A DNA stretch of 64,000 nt from a bacterium SCSIO 12827. GTDB lineage: Bacteria; Pseudomonadota; Alphaproteobacteria; Rhodospirillales; Casp-alpha2. A program made the position numbers and the translations under genes. The notes below the pieces were generated by a model. That model was not told where the DNA came from. It saw only the letters and a list, made by a program, of their open reading frames with translations, and did no database searches. The stretch spans positions 2,356,001 through 2,420,000 of the forward strand of contig CP073746.1 in assembly GCA_024397995.1 (NCBI GenBank), in the 5' to 3' direction. Below, piece by piece: positions 60,671-64,000 of this stretch (position 1 is its first letter; the number at the start of each line of letters is the position of its first letter).

Positions 60671-61936
60671 TCAGGGCAGCGGCGCGCCATCCATGTCGGC
60701 GTGGTCCAGACCCAGGTGGCGCAGGATCGACGGCGCCAAATCGACCGTGCTGGTCGGATCGCCGCTTTCCGTGCCGCCCGCATAGAGCGGCCCCCGCGCC
60801 ATCGCGAAGGGACTTTGTTCATAGGTGCCCAGGCCGCCGTGCTGACCGCAGCCCTGGTTGTTGGAAATCTTCAGCGTGCCCTGGAACGCGACGGACCCGC
60901 CCTTGACCCCGAATTCGTTCGGCGCGTCGGTCACCCTTCCGGTCACGGCGATGCGCGGCACGCCTTCGCCCACGGGCATGCCCAGCTTGGCCAGGTCGGC
61001 ACCGTGAATAACGCCGCCGACCGCCGGATGCGTCATCAGGAAGGCAACGATCGCCCCTTCCCGCTCCATGGCTTCGGGCGCCAGATAGATCGTCACCGAG
61101 GTGCCTTGGGGTGCGAGGGCGACCTCGCGGCTGTCCGGCCCGTCCTTCAGGCCGGCCGCGACCAGCACCTCGTCCAAGTCGACGATTTCGGTCGTCGTCT
61201 CATGACCATGGTCGGAACCCACCAGCAGCAGGATATTTTCCCCGGTCGGGTCCAGTTCCTCAACGCGGTCGGCGATGCGCCCGGCGTTGGCATCGGCGGC
61301 GGCGATGACCGCCAGATGCTCGGGCGAGCCCAGCACAACCGAGTGCTGGGTATGGTCGGGCTCGCACTGCCAGATCAGGGCGTATTCCGGCCCACCGGGA
61401 ATCAGCACTTCTTCGAGGAACCGGTCTGTCATGGCCGTATCACCGGCCGCCGTATGCTCGACACCCAACGGGTCCAGCGTTGCACGGCCGGGGCCTTGCG
61501 AGAACGAACGATGATAGATGAAGCCATGGCCGTCCGGATCATGGAACATGGCCGCACCCGGCGACACGTTGGAATAGACCACCGCCCGACCGCCGGCACC
61601 GATTACTCGTTCGGCCAGGGTCGGCATGGTCAAGGTCCGTCCCCGCGCCTTTTCCAGACGGTCGCGAAACCCGGGAGGGCCGACACTCAGCACCTCGAAC
61701 CGACCGTCCTCTTCCAGGGCCATGGCGTTGCCTTCCAGGCCGTGACGGGCCGGATAACAGCCAGTGGCAAGCGACGCCGCATTGGTTCGCGTGGTCGAAG
61801 GAAAGACGCTGCGGTGATTGGCGAAGGTGCGGAAACGCGCCTTCAGCCGCCACAGGTTGGGGGTCCAGTCGGGGGTGATCATGTCGGCCCGCAGGCCATC
61901 GCAGATCACGACAATCGCGCGTTTCGTTGTGGTCAT
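60671..61936 (-). CDS. alkaline phosphatase superfamily (nucleotide pyrophosphatase/phosphodiesterase-like) enzyme
   Basis: 421-residue metal-dependent phosphohydrolase. Metal and nucleophile residues appear in the standard order: Asp in VICDGLRAD, the Thr nucleophile in FPSTTRTNAAS near residue 47, Asp-x-x-x-His in CEPDHTQHS near 190, Asp-His in GSDHGHETT near 240, and His in GQHGGLGTYEQ near 368. Presence of Thr favours the NPP/phosphodiesterase branch, with autotaxin-like or phosphonoacetate hydrolase-like relatives. No signal peptide, so probably cytosolic. It is 24 bases upstream of the NMT1-like gene. The substrate is unknown. Confidence 0.9.
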   Translation of the reverse strand: MTTTKRAIVVICDGLRADMITPDWTPNLWRLKARFRTFANHRSVFPSTTRTNAASLATGCYPARHGLEGNAMALEEDGRFEVLSVGPPGFRDRLEKARGRTLTMPTLAERVIGAGGRAVVYSNVSPGAAMFHDPDGHGFIYHRSFSQGPGRATLDPLGVEHTAAGDTAMTDRFLEEVLIPGGPEYALIWQCEPDHTQHSVVLGSPEHLAVIAAADANAGRIADRVEELDPTGENILLLVGSDHGHETTTEIVDLDEVLVAAGLKDGPDSREVALAPQGTSVTIYLAPEAMEREGAIVAFLMTHPAVGGVIHGADLAKLGMPVGEGVPRIAVTGRVTDAPNEFGVKGGSVAFQGTLKISNNQGCGQHGGLGTYEQSPFAMARGPLYAGGTESGDPTSTVDLAPSILRHLGLDHADMDGAPLP

Positions 61937-61970
61937 GGGGGGCTTCGTCTTTCCTGCTTGATTGGTGTTC

Positions 61971-62339
61971 TTAGCGTGCCGCCGTCACCATGATCTCGAC
62001 CTTCCAGTCAGGCGAGGCCAGGGCCGCTTGTACGCAGGCGCGGACGGGTGTCGCCTTCGGGTCGACCCAGGCATCCCACACCTCGTTCATCTCGGCGAAA
62101 CAGGCCATGTCGCTGAGCCAGATCTGCGCCTGCAGTATCCGCGATTTATTGGTGCCCATCTCGGCCAAATAGCCATCGATGTTGCCCAGGATTTCCCGCG
62201 TCTGATCCGCGACGCCGGCGCCCCGGGCATCACCCGTGGCGACCTGCCCCGCCAGATAAACGGTATCGGCGGTGGCGGCGATCTGGCTCATGCGGGCACT
62301 CGCGTGGCGGCGTTCGATGTCGTTCTGTTGGCTGGTCAT
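61971..62339 (-). CDS. RidA family protein
   Basis: 122-residue trimeric YjgF/RidA-fold protein, associated with hydrolysis of reactive enamine/imine intermediates. TVYLAGQVATGD near residue 30, QTREILGNIDGYLAEMG near 55 and the Arg in ATPVRACVQAAL near 98 (the imine-binding Arg of true RidA) are present. The ATG at 62339 follows a GGGAGG site, and a longer frame from 62369 overlaps that site. It is upstream of and co-directional with the phosphatase-superfamily gene (34 bases). Some RidA subfamilies without deaminase activity have the same fold. Confidence 0.91.
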   Translation of the reverse strand: MTSQQNDIERRHASARMSQIAATADTVYLAGQVATGDARGAGVADQTREILGNIDGYLAEMGTNKSRILQAQIWLSDMACFAEMNEVWDAWVDPKATPVRACVQAALASPDWKVEIMVTAAR

Positions 62340-62449
62340 GGGGTGCCTCCCTGCACCTGCTTTTCCCAATCGGCCTTATCGGCACTTTATTGCCGCCAAG
62401 GATACGCCGATCCCGTGGCGGTTCAAAGCAAGGTTAACTAAAGCCAGAC

Positions 62450-64000
62450 TTAGCGGGATTTGAGCCGCAGCAGCGCGTCGACGGCGACCACGCCCTGCCC
62501 CTCGCCCCGCACCATCAAGGGATTGATCTCTGCCTCCAGAACCGGCGTCTCCAGAACCGCCAGATTGGACAGGGCCGCGACAGCCTTGGCCAAAGCCTTC
62601 AAGTCTCCCGCCGGCTTGCCCCGGAATCCCCGGATCGGCGCCAATCCCTTGACCTCCTGGATCATGGCCATGGCCTCGGCCTCGTCCACCGGGGCCGTGC
62701 GCACGGCGGCATCGTCATAGACCTCGGCCATCACCCCGCCGGGGCCGACCAGCACGATGGGTCCGGCTTCCTGGTCCAGGCGGTATCCGGCGATGACTTC
62801 ACCGATCACGCCCTGGGCCATGGATTGGACCAGAATACCCTCGGCCTCCGGAACCTCGGCCAGCAATTGTTCGGCCGCGTCCCACACCCCTTCGGGCGCG
62901 TCGATGCCAAGGCGCACCAGGCCTCGCTCCGTCTTGTGTTGAATGTCGCGGGCCAGCACCTTGACCGCGACCGGGAACGGCACGGCGATGGGCTCTCCCG
63001 GGGACATGATGACCTGAGCCGGCGCAATGGGCAGGCCCAGGGCCTCGAACACCAAAGACGCCTCGCGCTCGTTCAGCAGCGCCGCCGGGGCGCGGGACGC
63101 CAAGGCGTCGGCGCGGTCCTTGGCATGGCTATCGACCGCAGGCAACGGGCGCGAGGCGGATCGGTTGAGAAAGGCCATGACCGCATCGGCGCAGGCTTCG
63201 GGCGTGCGGAAGTTGGCGATGCCTGCAGCCTGCAACAGGGCCAGGGACTTGTCCGCCTGGGGGGCGATGAAGGCGGCCACGGGTTTGCTTGAACCCGCCG
63301 CATGTTCGACGATGGGGGCGACGGCCAGTTCCGGCTTGAATTGACCGGAGGAGCCGACGACCGTGACCACGGCGTCGATCTCGTCCGCCGCCAGAAGCTG
63401 TTCCAGCGCCGCGCCGTAAACCCCTTCCCGCGTACCCGCCATGGTCAGATCGACCAGGGGCCCGCGGCCGATTTCCAGGCCATGGCTGCGCAGGGCTTCG
63501 CGCACACTGTCGGGTGCCGGCACCAGGGTGGCCCCCAGCAAGCCCAGGCGGTCGGCGACCGAAGCCGCCCCCCCGCCCGTGGTGGTGACCACGGCGACAC
63601 GTTTTCCTTTCGCGGGCCGGTGGCCCAAGAACAAGGGTGGGGATTCCAGCAAGCCTTCCAGCATTTCGACCCGGGCAATGGCATGAGCCTTGAAATAAGC
63701 ATCCGCCGCCTTGGCCGGACCGGCGATTGCGCCGGAATGGCTGAGCGCCAGTTCGCGCCCGGCGTCGGAGCGGCCGAGCTTGTAGGCGATCACCGGCTTG
63801 CCGGCTGCAAACGCGCGGCGCGAGGCGGCGGCCAGAACGTCCCCGTCGCGCACGGCTTCGATGAACAGCAGGATCGCCTTGGTCTCGGGATCATCGACCA
63901 GGAGATCGACCAGTTCGCCCACGCCCAGATCGCTTTCATTGCCGACGCCGATCATGCGGGCGAAGCTGATGCCGCGCGCCGCCCCCCGGCTCAATAACGT
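62450..64000 (-). CDS. acetate--CoA ligase family protein, NDP-forming type (N-terminus outside window)
   Basis: C-terminal 517 codons of an acyl-CoA synthetase (ADP/GDP-forming, AcdI/Pat-like). The visible part begins in the second CoA-ligase domain (GISFARMIGVGNESDLGVGELVDLLVDD), continues through the His-containing LALSHSGAIAG phosphate loop and TTTGGGAASVADRLGLLGA. It ends with an ATP-grasp domain (FPVAVKVLARDIQHKTERGLV, EAEINPLMV). The frame is open at base 64000, so the CoA-binding N-terminal domain lies beyond. It would make or use acyl-CoA with ATP, fitting the CoA-centred neighbourhood. Confidence 0.92.
   Translation of the reverse strand, partial: TLLSRGAARGISFARMIGVGNESDLGVGELVDLLVDDPETKAILLFIEAVRDGDVLAAASRRAFAAGKPVIAYKLGRSDAGRELALSHSGAIAGPAKAADAYFKAHAIARVEMLEGLLESPPLFLGHRPAKGKRVAVVTTTGGGAASVADRLGLLGATLVPAPDSVREALRSHGLEIGRGPLVDLTMAGTREGVYGAALEQLLAADEIDAVVTVVGSSGQFKPELAVAPIVEHAAGSSKPVAAFIAPQADKSLALLQAAGIANFRTPEACADAVMAFLNRSASRPLPAVDSHAKDRADALASRAPAALLNEREASLVFEALGLPIAPAQVIMSPGEPIAVPFPVAVKVLARDIQHKTERGLVRLGIDAPEGVWDAAEQLLAEVPEAEGILVQSMAQGVIGEVIAGYRLDQEAGPIVLVGPGGVMAEVYDDAAVRTAPVDEAEAMAMIQEVKGLAPIRGFRGKPAGDLKALAKAVAALSNLAVLETPVLEAEINPLMVRGEGQGVVAVDALLRLKSR

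Noticed and set aside
59537-61993. 818-codon plus-strand open frame
   Set aside because: It lies antisense to the NMT1-like, phosphatase and MFS genes. His/Arg/Gly-rich composition and lack of any motif mark it as a GC-rich shadow frame.
1-64000. tRNA or rRNA genes, CRISPR arrays, insertion sequences, prophage or integrase genes
   Set aside because: Looked for on both strands; none found. Repeats are limited to hairpins and short operator-like palindromes.

Overview
The window is GC-rich, densely coded bacterial DNA. Gene content (glnK/amtB pair, LigJ/LigK, many acyl-CoA, MmgE/PrpD and CaiB-type genes, dipeptide-type ABC importer, GGDEF and chemotaxis proteins) and codon use suggest a free-living, probably marine or soil alphaproteobacterium, most likely near the Rhodospirillales. 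That placement is inference: there is no rRNA or other marker gene here. I see no tRNA, rRNA, CRISPR array, insertion sequence, integrase or replication origin.

Layout. 1-8.3 kb: the N-terminal part of a LuxO-like sigma-54 regulator, an MFS transporter, a GST / alpha-beta hydrolase / DsbA-type isomerase run, a flavin-type oxidase family gene with a divergent TetR regulator and its operators, a periplasmic binding protein and a second MFS transporter. 8.4-13.9 kb: an enoyl-CoA hydratase-like gene and an ApbA / MmgE-PrpD / beta-hydroxyacid dehydrogenase run, then an Ldh-type dehydrogenase. 13.9-16.9 kb: an AT-rich insert carrying an MBOAT O-acyltransferase and its SGNH-type partner. 16.9-25.4 kb: an eight-gene minus-strand operon (MaoC hydratase, acyl-CoA dehydrogenase, CaiB CoA-transferase, LeuC/LeuD-type isomerase, four-domain rhodanese, LeuB-type dehydrogenase, ApbA-like reductase), probably headed by MmgE/PrpD and a divergent LysR regulator at 26.3-28.7 kb. 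25.5-26.2 kb and 28.7-30.2 kb: two AT-rich accessory insertions. One encodes an unknown protein ending in an SSB-like acidic tip; the other encodes a small RNase H-fold-like protein plus a Hanks-type Ser/Thr kinase.

30.3-40.2 kb: hydroxypyruvate isomerase family, glnK and amtB in unusual order, crotonase, 2-hydroxyacid dehydrogenase, PAS-GGDEF cyclase, TauD-type dioxygenase, isocitrate-lyase superfamily enzyme, stress protein, haloacid dehalogenase and GNAT. 40.2-44.7 kb: crotonase, ligJ, ligK, an SDR with a damaged catalytic motif and a CitE-like lyase, i.e. the lower protocatechuate/gallate 4,5-cleavage steps plus CoA-thioester chemistry. 44.8-52.1 kb: a six-gene oligopeptide-type ABC importer operon ending in an M81 (MlrC-like) metallopeptidase, with two strong intra-operon hairpins. 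52.3-64 kb: carboxymuconolactone decarboxylase family, beta-hydroxyacid dehydrogenase, FMN hydroxyacid oxidase with an RraA/aldolase-like gene, a small monooxygenase, a chemotaxis receptor, a PAS protein with a possible ATT start, MFS, a leaderless NMT1-like protein, a phosphatase-superfamily enzyme, RidA, and the C-terminal part of an NDP-forming acyl-CoA synthetase.

Overall this is a catabolic, uptake-oriented region. A recurring palindrome close to TTGTATACAA sits in four divergent intergenic regions and may tie several of these units to GntR/FCD-type regulators encoded elsewhere. The most promising unexplained items are the SSB-tail protein, the RNase H-like/kinase pair, and the pathway encoded by the eight-gene CoA operon.
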